Shown here piece by piece: positions 44,875-53,181 of a stretch of DNA of 64,000 bases. The DNA is taken from contig NZ_JACCFM010000001.1 of NCBI RefSeq assembly GCF_013410665.1, positions 2,914,001-2,978,000 on the forward strand, given 5' to 3'. Origin of the DNA: Leifsonia psychrotolerans (GTDB taxonomy: Bacteria; Actinomycetota; Actinomycetes; Actinomycetales; Microbacteriaceae). Position numbers and translations under genes: made by a program. How positions within the stretch are numbered: the first letter of the stretch is position 1; the number at the start of each line of letters is the position of its first letter. The notes under the pieces are model-generated. The model was given only the letters and a program-made list of their open reading frames with translations, was not told the origin of the DNA and did no database searches.

Positions 44875-46137
44875 TTGATCGCCGAGCCCCTCTTCCTGCT
44901 GGCCGATTCGGCCATGGTCGGCCATCTCGGCGAGATTCCGCTCGCCGGCCTCGGCCTGGCCAGCGCGGTGCTGCAGACGATCATCGGACTGATGGTCTTT
45001 CTGGCCTACAGCACGACCCCGGCCGTGGCCCGCTGGTTGGGCGCCGGCGACCGCCGCCGCGCGGTCTCGGTCGGCATCGACGGCCTCTGGCTTGCGCTCG
45101 GCCTCGGCGTCGTGCTCGCGGTCGCCGGCTGGTTTGCGACCCCGGTTCTGGCCGGGGCGTTCGGCGCCAGTGCGGAGGTCACCGCGGCAGCCAGCAGCTA
45201 CCTCGGCATCTCGATGTTCGGCTTGCCCGCAATGTTGCTGGTCTTCGCGGCGACAGGCCTGTTACGGGGCCTGCAAGATACCCGCACTCCTCTTTACGTG
45301 GCCGGATTCGGCTTCGGCGCGAACATTCTGCTCAACTTGTGGTTCATCTACGGACTCGGACTCGGCATCGTCGGATCAGCCGTCGGCACGGTCGTCGCGC
45401 AGTGGGCCATGGTCGCCGTCTACATCGTCGTGATCGTGCGGCATGCGCGGCGCACCGGTGCGCCTCTGCGCCCGCACCGCTCCGGGATGCTGCGGGGAGC
45501 GGCATCCGGCGGCTGGCTGTTCCTGCGCACGGTGAGCTTGCGCGCGGCGATGCTGCTGGCCGTCTTCGTGGCGACCCGCCTGGGTTCGCCCGAGTTGGCC
45601 GCGTTCCAAATCGCGATGACCCTGTTCGCGACGCTCGCCTTCGCCCTCGACGCCTTCGCCATCGCCGCTCAAGCACTCGTCGGCCGCGGGCTCGGAGCCA
45701 ATGATGTGGTCAGCGTGCGTGCGGTGCTGCGCCGATGCCTCGAGTGGGGAATCGCCTGCGGAGCGGTTCTCGGCCTGGCGCTGATCGCCGTCAGCGGAGT
45801 TCTCGGCACGCTCTTCACGAACGCAACGGATGTCGCCCAACTCCTCCCGCCGACCCTGATCATTCTGGGTCTCTCGGTTCCCCTCGGCGGAGTGGTCTTC
45901 GTGCTCGACGGCGTTCTGATCGGGGCCGGTGACGCGCGCTATCTGGCGCTGACGGGCCTGGTCAACGTCGCTGCATTCGTGCCGTTCGCGCTGGCCGTGC
46001 TGTTCCGTGCTCCTCCCGGTGCGGCCGGGCTGGCCCTGCTGATGGCAGCTTTCGCGTTCGGCTATCTGGGTGCGCGGGCGGTGACGCTGGGCCTGCGCGC
46101 TCGCGGATCCGCCTGGCTGGTCACAGGCACGGGGTAA
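44875..46137 (+). CDS. MATE family efflux transporter (start probably further upstream)
   Basis: At least 420 residues with about twelve helices, of the DinF-like multidrug and toxin extrusion family: PLFLLADSAMVGHLGEIPLAGLG in helix 1-2, and the second-half repeat FVATRLGSPELAAFQIAM. The TTG at 44875 is the first usual start codon, but the conserved family start (DHEILRLAVPALGALIAEP) lies in the same open frame upstream, which begins after a TAG at 44794. No ATG, GTG or TTG exists in that 23-codon stretch and no ribosome-binding site is visible, so a leaderless mRNA with an unusual start (for example ATC at 44806) or CTG is possible. Confidence 0.88.
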   Translation: MIAEPLFLLADSAMVGHLGEIPLAGLGLASAVLQTIIGLMVFLAYSTTPAVARWLGAGDRRRAVSVGIDGLWLALGLGVVLAVAGWFATPVLAGAFGASAEVTAAASSYLGISMFGLPAMLLVFAATGLLRGLQDTRTPLYVAGFGFGANILLNLWFIYGLGLGIVGSAVGTVVAQWAMVAVYIVVIVRHARRTGAPLRPHRSGMLRGAASGGWLFLRTVSLRAAMLLAVFVATRLGSPELAAFQIAMTLFATLAFALDAFAIAAQALVGRGLGANDVVSVRAVLRRCLEWGIACGAVLGLALIAVSGVLGTLFTNATDVAQLLPPTLIILGLSVPLGGVVFVLDGVLIGAGDARYLALTGLVNVAAFVPFALAVLFRAPPGAAGLALLMAAFAFGYLGARAVTLGLRARGSAWLVTGTG

Positions 46138-46168
46138 CCGAGGTCACAGATGGCCTTAGTGTTGTCGC

Positions 46169-47596
46169 GTGAGCATTCCCGGCATCGGCCCCCGCACTCG
46201 GGGCGCTGGGCGCACCGCGAAACGGACCCCCGTGCGCGTCAACCCCATCCGTCGTCATGCACTCCGGCGCGGCGTGCGGCTCAAGCCGGCGCAGGCGATC
46301 GTGAGCGGATTCGCCTCAGCGATCCTCATCGGGACCCTCCTGCTCATGTTGCCGATCGCGACGGTCGGGCCGGCCGGAGCGACATTCCTTGAGGCACTGT
46401 TCACCGCAACGTCGGCCGTGTGCGTGACCGGCTTGACAGTCGTTGACACGGCAACCGCCTTCACTCCGTTCGGGCACCTCGTGATCCTCCTGCTCATCCA
46501 GGTGGGCGGCCTGGGGATCATGTTCTTCGCGGCGGTGTTCGGTCTGGTGCTCGTGCGCAAACTCACCCTGAGCTCGCGATTGACGACCGCGGTCGAGACG
46601 AAGACGGTCGGCATCGAGGATATGCGTGGCCTGCTGCGCGGCATCTTGATCATCACCGTCGTGATCGAGGGCGGCGTCGCGATTCTGCTCGGTCTGCGGT
46701 TCTGGCTGGGTTACGGTCACAGCCTGGCCGAGTCGGCGTGGCTGGGCCTCTTCCACGGCATCTCCGCATTCAACAACGCCGGCTTCTCCCTCTTCAGCGA
46801 CAGCATCACGGGCTTCGCCACCGACCCGTTGATCTCCTTACCCATCTGTCTGGCGATTATTCTCGGTGGCCTCGGGTTTCCCGTCATCATGCAGTTGCGC
46901 AAGCAGATCCGCTCACCACTGCGCTGGAATCTGAACACCAAGCTCGTGCTCACCGGAACCGCCGTGTTGCTGGTGGCCGGAACCGTCTATATCACCGCGA
47001 TCGAGTGGAACAACCCGGCAACGCTGGGGCCATTGGATGCGGGAGGCAAGATCCTGGCCGGATTCTTTCAGTCGGTGCAGACCCGAACCGCGGGTTTCAA
47101 CAGCATCGATATTGGCCAGATGAACACGGCGTCACTGCTCGGCATGGATGTGCTCATGTTCATCGGCGGTGGTCCGGCCGGCACCGCCGGAGGCATCAAG
47201 CTCACGACCTTCGCCGTGCTCTTGTTCATCATGATCACCGAGCTGCGTGGCCATGGCGCCGTGAACATCTTTCACAAGCGACTCTCCCGTGCCGTGCACC
47301 GCCAGGCGATCACTGTCGTACTGCTCTCGGTGGGCGCCGTCATGACCGGAACGATCGTGCTCATCTTGGTCACCGACCTCAGCCTGGATGTGCTACTTTT
47401 CGAGGCCACCTCCGCCTTCGGCACGGTGGGTCTCTCGACCGGTATCACCGCCGGGCTTCCCCCCGTCGGGCAGATCGTTCTCATCCTCTTAATGTTCATC
47501 GGACGTCTCGGCCCACTCACCCTCGGCAGTGCCATCGCCCTCGCCGAGCGCAAGATCCTCTACGAATATCCCAAGGAAAGGCCGGCCGTTGGTTAG
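46169..47596 (+). CDS. ktrB: Potassium uptake channel subunit KtrB/TrkH
   Basis: A 475-residue membrane protein with the four pore-loop repeats of the Trk/Ktr/HKT superfamily: SAVCVTGLTVVDT, GISAFNNAGFSLFS, VQTRTAGFNSID and ATSAFGTVGLSTG, each with the filter Gly, plus GGGPAGTAGGIK in the intramembrane gate region. It conducts potassium, driven by sodium or the membrane potential, under control of the KtrA ring encoded next. GTG start. The first 35 residues are basic and cytoplasmic. Confidence 0.95.
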   Translation: MSIPGIGPRTRGAGRTAKRTPVRVNPIRRHALRRGVRLKPAQAIVSGFASAILIGTLLLMLPIATVGPAGATFLEALFTATSAVCVTGLTVVDTATAFTPFGHLVILLLIQVGGLGIMFFAAVFGLVLVRKLTLSSRLTTAVETKTVGIEDMRGLLRGILIITVVIEGGVAILLGLRFWLGYGHSLAESAWLGLFHGISAFNNAGFSLFSDSITGFATDPLISLPICLAIILGGLGFPVIMQLRKQIRSPLRWNLNTKLVLTGTAVLLVAGTVYITAIEWNNPATLGPLDAGGKILAGFFQSVQTRTAGFNSIDIGQMNTASLLGMDVLMFIGGGPAGTAGGIKLTTFAVLLFIMITELRGHGAVNIFHKRLSRAVHRQAITVVLLSVGAVMTGTIVLILVTDLSLDVLLFEATSAFGTVGLSTGITAGLPPVGQIVLILLMFIGRLGPLTLGSAIALAERKILYEYPKERPAVG

Positions 47597-48287
47597 ATTA
47601 TCGTTTTCGCCCCGCGACTCCACCCGCCGCATCGCCGAAGCCGATTCGGTCGCGGTGATCGGGCTCGGCCGATTCGGCAGCGCTCTGGCGCTGGAGCTGA
47701 TGGACTACGGCACCGAGGTGCTCGGCATCGACTCGAGTGAAGAGATCGTGCAGGCCCATAACGGACTGCTCACGCAGGTCGTGCGTGCCGACTCCACCAA
47801 AGAGGAAGCCCTCCGCCAGCTTGCGGTGCACGAGTTCGACCGGGTGGTCGTGGCGATCGGCAGTGACATCAAGGCCAGCATCCTGACCGCATCGCTCCTG
47901 CTGCGGTTCGAGGTCCCCGTGGTCTGGGCCAAGGCCCTCGACGATCAGCACGGCCTGATTCTCGAGCAGTTGGGGGTCGGCCACGTCGTCTACCCCGAGA
48001 CGTCAATGGGAAAGCGGGTTGCCCACCTCGTGCGTGGCGCGGCCATGGACTTCATCGAGATCGACCGGGACTATGCAATCGTCAAGACCAGCCCGAACAG
48101 CGTGGTCATTGGCCGCAGGCTCGGCGACACCGGCGTGCGGGCAAGCTACGGCATCACGGTCACCTCGGTGCGACGCGAAAACGGCGCCTGGGCGAATGCG
48201 GATGCCGACACGATCTTGCAGGAGACCGACACCATTCTGGTGGCCGGCCCGATTCGTAAGGCCGAGGAGTTCGCGCAGCTGCGCTGA
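47589..48287 (+). CDS. ktrA: Potassium uptake regulatory subunit KtrA/TrkA
   Basis: A 232-residue RCK protein. The N-terminal Rossmann fold reads SVAVIGLGRFGSALALELMD followed by the acidic GIDSSEE, for nucleotide binding; the C-terminal TrkA_C domain includes FIEIDRDYAIVKT and GRRLGDTGVRASYGITV. It gates KtrB in response to nucleotides. TTG start at 47589 with AAGGAAAG about 8 bases upstream; it overlaps the ktrB stop by 8 bp, so the two subunits are made together. Confidence 0.95.
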   Translation: MVRLSFSPRDSTRRIAEADSVAVIGLGRFGSALALELMDYGTEVLGIDSSEEIVQAHNGLLTQVVRADSTKEEALRQLAVHEFDRVVVAIGSDIKASILTASLLLRFEVPVVWAKALDDQHGLILEQLGVGHVVYPETSMGKRVAHLVRGAAMDFIEIDRDYAIVKTSPNSVVIGRRLGDTGVRASYGITVTSVRRENGAWANADADTILQETDTILVAGPIRKAEEFAQLR

Positions 48288-48470
48288 TCCTCCTCGCCCT
48301 GCGCCCGCACGCCTCCGCCCGCCAGTCCGCCTCCTCCCGCACGCCTCCTCCTGCACGCCTCCCCTGCACGCCTCCTCCTGTCGGCCCGCCTCCTCCTGCC
48401 AGTCCGTCTCCTCCCGCACGCCTCCTCCTGCCAGTCCGCCTCCTCCCGCACGCCTCCTCCCGCCGACTTC
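48288..48470 (+). repeat. C/T-rich degenerate repeat block (CTCCTCCCGCACGC units)
   Basis: Units of the type CTCCTCCTGCCAGTCCGC and CTCCTCCCGCACGC alternate in imperfect order, with almost all purines on the minus strand. The block runs straight into PAL-B copy 2. The gap 48288-48709 between convergent genes holds only this block, the palindrome and about 150 bp with short GGTCGGGCCGGCGAT repeats near 48680; no gene is supported. Confidence 0.8.
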
Positions 48471-48558
48471 TGTCCCGCGATTCGGAAGATGGCGCGACAC
48501 GCCGCGGAACCCGGGTGCGACACGCCGCAAACGCTCGGGATATCCGAATCGCGGGACA
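48471..48558. repeat. PAL-B copy 2: 16-bp perfect stem
   Basis: TGTCCCGCGATTCGGA (48471-48486) is perfectly inverted at 48543-48558. The centre contains GCGACACGCCGC twice. It is the same size as copy 1 (88 and 87 bp). It lies between the convergent ktrA and LacI genes. Confidence 0.92.
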
Positions 48559-48709
48559 GTGCAGAGACGAAGTGACGGGGTGCAGATGCACGGCGCGCGT
48601 GGGGAAGAGCGGTGGGAATCGGGCTCTGGCGCGCGGAACTACTGCCCCCGGCAACGTGTCAGGCCCGCGGTCGCAGGTCGGGCCGGCGATAGGTCGGGCC
48701 GGCGATCTG

Positions 48710-49765
48710 TCAGGCCCGCGGCGCCGCCGTCGTATTCCCGCGGTGGAATACGCTCGTGAAGCGAACGGAGGCCGGGGTCTCGCCGGCCAGCATCCGCAGC
48801 ACCGCTTCACCCGCCGCCTGGCCCTTCGCCACGGCCGGCTGCACGAGTGTCGTGAGGTCATAGGGCGCCAAGCCGTCGACGCGCACACCATCGAAACCGA
48901 CGACGCTCAGGTCGGCGGGAACGGCCAGGCCGAGCTCTTCGGCCGCGCGGATGACACCGGCCGCGAGAAGGTCGCTCTGGGCGATGATTGCGCTCGGACG
49001 ACGGGCCGGGTCGTGCAGCAACATGCGGCCGGCGGCCAAGCCCTCTTCGATGGAACTGGCGGCGGCACTTACTGCATGCAGCTCGGGGAATACATCGCGC
49101 GCGCCAGCCAGGCGGTCCGCGGCGGTTCCCGCCGGGATGCCTTGCTCGCGCTCGATGGTGACTCGGCCGCGCGTGCGCCGTTCGTCGATCGGCAGCGTCA
49201 CCATGCTCACCGTGCGGTGCCCAAGCGCGAACAAGTGTTCCGCCGAGGCGCGGGTGGCCTCGCGGTTGTCGAGCAAGATTTGCAGCACGCCCGCTCCGGC
49301 ATCCCCCTCGATGACCACGATCGGAATGCCACGCTGAGTGAGCACGGCGACGGCGTGCCCGAGCCGCGGGCTACAGCCAAAGAGCACGACGGCGTCGACG
49401 GGAGCACTTTCGATGCTCACTGCCCCGTCTCCGGTGTCGGTGAGCAGAAGCAGACCGGCGCCGAGCGGGCCGATTCCGTCCGCGATGCCGTCGAGCATGG
49501 CGAGCATAATCGGATCCCGAAACGCCTCGCTCACACGTTCTTCGACGATCACTCCGACGATGCCCGAGCGGCCCCGGCGCAGTGACTGCGCCCGGGGATC
49601 CGGTCCGGCATAGTCGAGCTCTGCGGCCGCGGCCAGCACCCGCTTGCGGGTCGCGCCAGACACCGGGCCGGAGCCGCTGAATGCCAACGAGGCCGTCGAG
49701 GGCGAGACTCCGGCGAGCCGCGCCACGGCAGCCAGCGTTGGACGGGAATTCGCGTCGTGAGTCAT
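48710..49765 (-). CDS. LacI family transcriptional regulator
   Basis: A 351-residue repressor. N-terminal helix-turn-helix: TLAAVARLAGVSPSTASLAF, then GATRKRVLAAAAELDY as the hinge helix. The periplasmic-binding-like core follows (GIVGVIVEERVSEAF, LSVVGFDGVRVDGLAPYDLTTL). It is divergent from an MFS transporter gene with a double palindrome between them, so it should repress that transporter until an inducer, perhaps a sugar, binds. AAGGA lies 6 bases before the ATG. Confidence 0.94.
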   Translation of the reverse strand: MTHDANSRPTLAAVARLAGVSPSTASLAFSGSGPVSGATRKRVLAAAAELDYAGPDPRAQSLRRGRSGIVGVIVEERVSEAFRDPIMLAMLDGIADGIGPLGAGLLLLTDTGDGAVSIESAPVDAVVLFGCSPRLGHAVAVLTQRGIPIVVIEGDAGAGVLQILLDNREATRASAEHLFALGHRTVSMVTLPIDERRTRGRVTIEREQGIPAGTAADRLAGARDVFPELHAVSAAASSIEEGLAAGRMLLHDPARRPSAIIAQSDLLAAGVIRAAEELGLAVPADLSVVGFDGVRVDGLAPYDLTTLVQPAVAKGQAAGEAVLRMLAGETPASVRFTSVFHRGNTTAAPRA

Positions 49766-49805
49766 CGGTGTCCTTGCGGCCGGGGTGAGTTGTCGGATAG
49801 CTTAG

Positions 49806-49833
49806 TCGAATCGATTCGATCGAATCGATTCGA
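49806..49833. promoter_or_regulatory. Two adjacent 14-bp palindromes, candidate LacI operator
   Basis: TCGAATCGATTCGA occurs twice head to tail (49806-49819 and 49820-49833), each a perfect palindrome. The pair sits 41 bp before the LacI start and 29 bp before the MFS start. LacI dimers typically bind such CG-centred palindromes; binding is inferred. Confidence 0.75.
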
Positions 49834-49861
49834 TACTTTTCATGCTTCAGGATCCTTCGCC

Positions 49862-51193
49862 ATGCCACAGCCGTCATCCCCTTCTGGCAGTGCCATGCCC
49901 CCGCCCACCGCAGGCGGAACCCAGCCCGCGCGGCCCCGCGCCAACACCACAGAAAGCGTCGCCGCCTCCTCAAGCGCGGCCGCCCCTCCTGGCTCTACCC
50001 GCGGCACGCCGCCCGAACTCCTCCGCTGGCGCAATGCCATCTACGCAATTTTCCTGCTCAGCGGGCTGTGCATTGCCAGCTGGGTCTCTCGCGTGCCGGC
50101 CGTGCGCGACAACCTGCAGCTGAGCACCGCCGAGGTCGGCATCTTGATCTTCGGCCTCTCGGCCGGCAGTGTGATCGGCCTCATCGCCGCCACCGGGATG
50201 TTCGCCCGCCTCGGCGCCCGCCGCGCCATGCTCACCAGCGTCTGCATCTCGGCCATCGGCCTGGTCGGCCTGGGCGTGACGTCCACGCTGGTGCCCTCGT
50301 TCCCCGGCGCGTTCATCGCCCTGGCCTTCGTCGGCTTCGGCATGGGCTCGCTCGACGTCATGATGAACATCGAGGGCGCGGCGGTCGAACGTGAAATCGG
50401 CAAGACCCTTATGCCGTTCATGCACGCCTGCTTCAGCTTCGGCACCGTGATCGGCGCGCTCATCGGGGCCGGCGCATCCGCCCTGGGCGTTCCTGTGGCC
50501 TGGCACCTCATCGGCATGGCCGCGCTCATTCTCACCACGGCGATCGTCGCGGTGCGGTTCGTTCCGTTGCGTAGCGAACTCGGCGATGTGACGGATGCGC
50601 CCGCTCTCGCCTGGCGCGCCCGCCTGCGTGAGGGCCTCGCGGTCTGGTCCGACCTGCGACTTCTGCTGATCGGCGTCGTCATGCTCGGCATGTCGTTTGC
50701 GGAGGGCTCGGCCAACGACTGGATCGCCCTGGCCTCCGTCGACGGACACGGCATGAGCAAGACCGACGGCGCCATCGTCTTCGGTGTCTTCGCCGTCGCC
50801 ATGACCGCCGGGCGGGTGCTCGGCGGGCCCATCATCGATCGCTTCGGCCGCGTTCCCGTGCTGCGCGCCTGCGCGCTCATGGGTGTCGGCGGGTTGCTGC
50901 TCTTCATCCTCGCCCCGGCCGCCTGGATGCTCTACCTCGGCACGGTGCTCTGGGGCATCGGCGCCTCGCTCGGCTTCCCCGTGGGCATGTCCGCCGCCGC
51001 CGACGACCCCAAGCACGCGGCCGCCCGGGTGAGCGCCGTGGCGATCATCGGTTACAGCGCGTTTTTGGTGGGCCCGCCCGTGCTCGGCCTACTCGGGGAG
51101 GCCTTCGGCATCCTGAATGCGCTCTTCCTGATTCTGGCGCTGATGGTGCTGGCCGGCCTGGCCGCCCCGGCTGTGCGCGAACGCACACTCTGA
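49862..51193 (+). CDS. MFS transporter
   Basis: A 443-residue protein with twelve predicted helices. The first 50 residues are a disordered Pro/Ser/Ala tail before helix 1 (AIYAIFLLSGLCIASWVSRVPA). Motif RVPAVRDNLQLSTAEVGILIF and the cytoplasmic loop GRVLGGPIIDRFGRVPVLRA are seen, the latter being the MFS A-like motif. The sequence style is that of the FucP/YbjJ-like group; substrate unknown, perhaps a sugar because a LacI regulator is divergent. ATG 49862 has AGGA about 9 bases upstream; an earlier in-frame start at 49757 would be inside the LacI gene. Confidence 0.9.
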   Translation: MPQPSSPSGSAMPPPTAGGTQPARPRANTTESVAASSSAAAPPGSTRGTPPELLRWRNAIYAIFLLSGLCIASWVSRVPAVRDNLQLSTAEVGILIFGLSAGSVIGLIAATGMFARLGARRAMLTSVCISAIGLVGLGVTSTLVPSFPGAFIALAFVGFGMGSLDVMMNIEGAAVEREIGKTLMPFMHACFSFGTVIGALIGAGASALGVPVAWHLIGMAALILTTAIVAVRFVPLRSELGDVTDAPALAWRARLREGLAVWSDLRLLLIGVVMLGMSFAEGSANDWIALASVDGHGMSKTDGAIVFGVFAVAMTAGRVLGGPIIDRFGRVPVLRACALMGVGGLLLFILAPAAWMLYLGTVLWGIGASLGFPVGMSAAADDPKHAAARVSAVAIIGYSAFLVGPPVLGLLGEAFGILNALFLILALMVLAGLAAPAVRERTL

Positions 51194-51210
51194 GCGGTTA
51201 AGCTCGTCGG

Positions 51211-51906
51211 ATGCGTCTCGTAGTAGCCCAGTGTTCCGTCGACTATGCAGGGCGCCTCAACGCGCACCTGCCTCTGGCCACCCGTGTGCTCATGCTCAAG
51301 GCCGACGGCAGTCTGCTGATCCACTCCGACGGCGGCTCGTACAAGCCGCTCAACTGGATGAGCCCGCCGTGCACACTGGCCGAGGTCGAGCTGGAAGATG
51401 ACCAAACGGATGCCGGCATCACCGCCATCTGGAAGGTCACCCACGCGAAGACCGCCGACGAGCTCACCGTGAACATCTACGAGGTGCTGCACGATTCGGC
51501 GCATGAACTCGGCATCGACCCCGGCCTGATCAAGGACGGCGTCGAGGCCCAGCTGCAGAAGCTGCTCGCCGAGCACATCCACCTGCTCGGCGACGGGCAC
51601 ACGCTCGTGCGCCGGGAATACATGACGGCGATCGGGCCCGTCGACATCCTCGCGCAGGACGCCAGCGGCGCCTCGGTGGCCGTCGAGCTGAAGCGCCGCG
51701 GTGACATCGACGGCGTCGAGCAGCTCACGCGCTACCTCGAACTGATGAACCGCGACCCGCACATTGCGCCGGTCAAGGGTGTTTTCGCCGCCCAGGAGAT
51801 CAAACCGCAGGCCAGAAAGCTCGCCGAGGACCGTGGCATCCGCTGCCTGCTGCTCGACTATGACGCCATGCGCGGCCTGGACGACACGCAAACGAAGCTG
51901 TTCTAG
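51211..51906 (+). CDS. nucS: Endonuclease NucS (EndoMS)
   Basis: A 231-residue mismatch endonuclease that replaces MutS/MutL in most Actinobacteria; it cuts both strands at certain mismatches, helped by the sliding clamp. The N-terminal DNA-binding domain starts [16 protein letters not shown]; the C-terminal RecB-like nuclease has GPVDILAQD and [20 protein letters not shown] with the expected Asp, Glu and Lys. It starts 17 bp after the MFS stop but is probably transcribed from its own promoter too. A terminator-like hairpin follows. Confidence 0.96.
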   Translation: MRLVVAQCSVDYAGRLNAHLPLATRVLMLKADGSLLIHSDGGSYKPLNWMSPPCTLAEVELEDDQTDAGITAIWKVTHAKTADELTVNIYEVLHDSAHELGIDPGLIKDGVEAQLQKLLAEHIHLLGDGHTLVRREYMTAIGPVDILAQDASGASVAVELKRRGDIDGVEQLTRYLELMNRDPHIAPVKGVFAAQEIKPQARKLAEDRGIRCLLLDYDAMRGLDDTQTKLF

Positions 51907-51941
51907 GCATTTCGCGCGCCGTCCGGCCGAGCTCGCTACCG

Positions 51942-51968
51942 CCCCCCCAATGTGGGGGAATCTTTTGG
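51942..51968 (+). terminator. Probable intrinsic terminator after nucS
   Basis: A C run (51942-51948) pairs with GGGGG (51954-51958) around AATGT, followed by AATCTTTT. It is short but GC-only. The rest of the gap 51907-52162 is relatively AT-rich and holds the probable promoter of the next operon. Confidence 0.6.
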
Positions 51969-52104
51969 GGTTTTACCTAAAAGCCTGATCAAGGTCGTAA
52001 ATAGCAGTGCGCCCTTTGACCCTCAACCGGGCCCGAACTGCAAGGATAAAGACACAGGGTTCGGTAAAAGCGCATCGCACTCTGACCATCGGGGGAGGTA
52101 CTGA

Positions 52105-52191
52105 ATGCTCCCGTCGAGAGCGCCATCTCGCTTCGGGGTGCGCGCTGATCTGAGGAGCAGATGTGAGCGTCACCCTGAACGTCGACGATGA
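52105..52191 (+). CDS. Possible 28-residue Arg-rich leader peptide
   Basis: A short frame with a very strong GGGGGAGG site 6 bases before its ATG. It codes MLPSRAPSRFGVRADL then RSRCERHPERRR, with nine Arg in 28 residues, and overlaps the start of the next gene (52163) by 29 bp in another frame. Such overlap could couple translation or act as a regulatory leader. It may also be chance or a remnant; no homology is claimed. Confidence 0.3.
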   Translation: MLPSRAPSRFGVRADLRSRCERHPERRR

Positions 52192-52396
52192 GCAGACCCC
52201 CGGACTCAACGCAAGTGGCCAGCCTGATCCCGCCTACGCGGCCAGTCTGGGCCTCGTCCCCGCCCCGAATGGGCGTCGCGCCGCCGCGTTCAACATGGAT
52301 GCGTCAATTTGGGTGCTGCCGGCGCTTCCGGCGATCATCGGCTACCTCGATTCCGCTGTTTCGCACGTCCCCCGGAAGGTTCTACAACAGGCATGA
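52163..52396 (+). pseudogene. Truncated RDD-family membrane protein (N-terminal fragment)
   Basis: A 77-residue frame from a GTG with AGGAG upstream. The segment GRRAAAFNMDASIWVLPALP resembles the first helix of RDD proteins (RxxAxxxD pattern), after a hydrophilic N-terminus. RDD proteins normally have three or more helices and about 150-250 residues; here the helix runs into unrelated sequence (LDSAVSHVPRKVLQQA) and stops. I read it as a 5' fragment left by a rearrangement that joined it to the next gene, though it still overlaps that gene by ATGA and could serve to start translation of the cassette. Confidence 0.55.
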
Positions 52397-53181
52397 CAGC
52401 GACCGACTACGCCCAAAGTGTCGAGAAGACACCCGGAGAGTTCTCCTGGCGGAAACTCGAACGACACGCTTACGATTCCTACCCGCAGATCCCGCCGCTG
52501 CTCGACGCCCTCGGAACCGATCTGGACGGCAGGAAGAAGACTCCTCGCCTGATCGGCATTGTGGGTGGCCTGGTGATGCTCCCATTTCTATGTCTGTACT
52601 ACATCGGCCCAATGATCACCGCCGGCATCCTCCTCGTCGGCTCACAAGTGCACGCGGCCCCGAATGTGATCCTCGCCTGGGCCGGGGCCATCGCAGTCTG
52701 GCAAATCATCTTCCGCATCAAGGAATGGGTACACGCGGCCCACGGCGGCGAACCCGCCGCCCTTGTCGAGTCGCTACTGACGTACATCAACACCTTCTTC
52801 GCCGCCACCACCGCCTGGGCCGCTTACATGTTCGTTGACACGTACCACCCCGTAGGCGTATGGCTGTACTTCATTTTGTTCCTTCTGATGACGTTCGCCT
52901 GCCTGACCTCGACGATCATGATGGCTCGCCGCGGACGCGCCCACGACCGCGGCGAACTGATCTTCACCCTCAGCGCCGAATCCGCCGTGAACGCCGCAAT
53001 CGGCCGCCTCCCCGAAGAAGAGAGAGACGCAATCAAGAACGACCTGGCAACCGCACTCGAGACCCTCGCCACCGCAGGGGTCATCAGCACGAACGATCAA
53101 ACCGACGCCCTCCGCCAGCCCCCCGGCGACCTGGCATCGTGGCGTTGGTATCGCGAACCACGCTCGAGGCAACCCAAATGA
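52393..53181 (+). CDS. Four-helix membrane protein, first of a tandem pair
   Basis: A 262-residue protein: cytoplasmic start MTATDYAQSVEKTPGEFSWR, then about four helices (LIGIVGGLVMLPFLCLYYIG, AGAIAVWQIIFRIKEW, TTAWAAYMFVDT, VWLYFILFLLMTFACLTS), then a soluble C-terminus of about 90 residues with two charged helical stretches (RGELIFTLSAESAVNAAIGR and LPEEERDAIKNDLATALETL). The ATG overlaps the previous stop. The next gene is a clear paralogue. No known family; a recent duplication of unknown use. Confidence 0.75.
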   Translation: MTATDYAQSVEKTPGEFSWRKLERHAYDSYPQIPPLLDALGTDLDGRKKTPRLIGIVGGLVMLPFLCLYYIGPMITAGILLVGSQVHAAPNVILAWAGAIAVWQIIFRIKEWVHAAHGGEPAALVESLLTYINTFFAATTAWAAYMFVDTYHPVGVWLYFILFLLMTFACLTSTIMMARRGRAHDRGELIFTLSAESAVNAAIGRLPEEERDAIKNDLATALETLATAGVISTNDQTDALRQPPGDLASWRWYREPRSRQPK

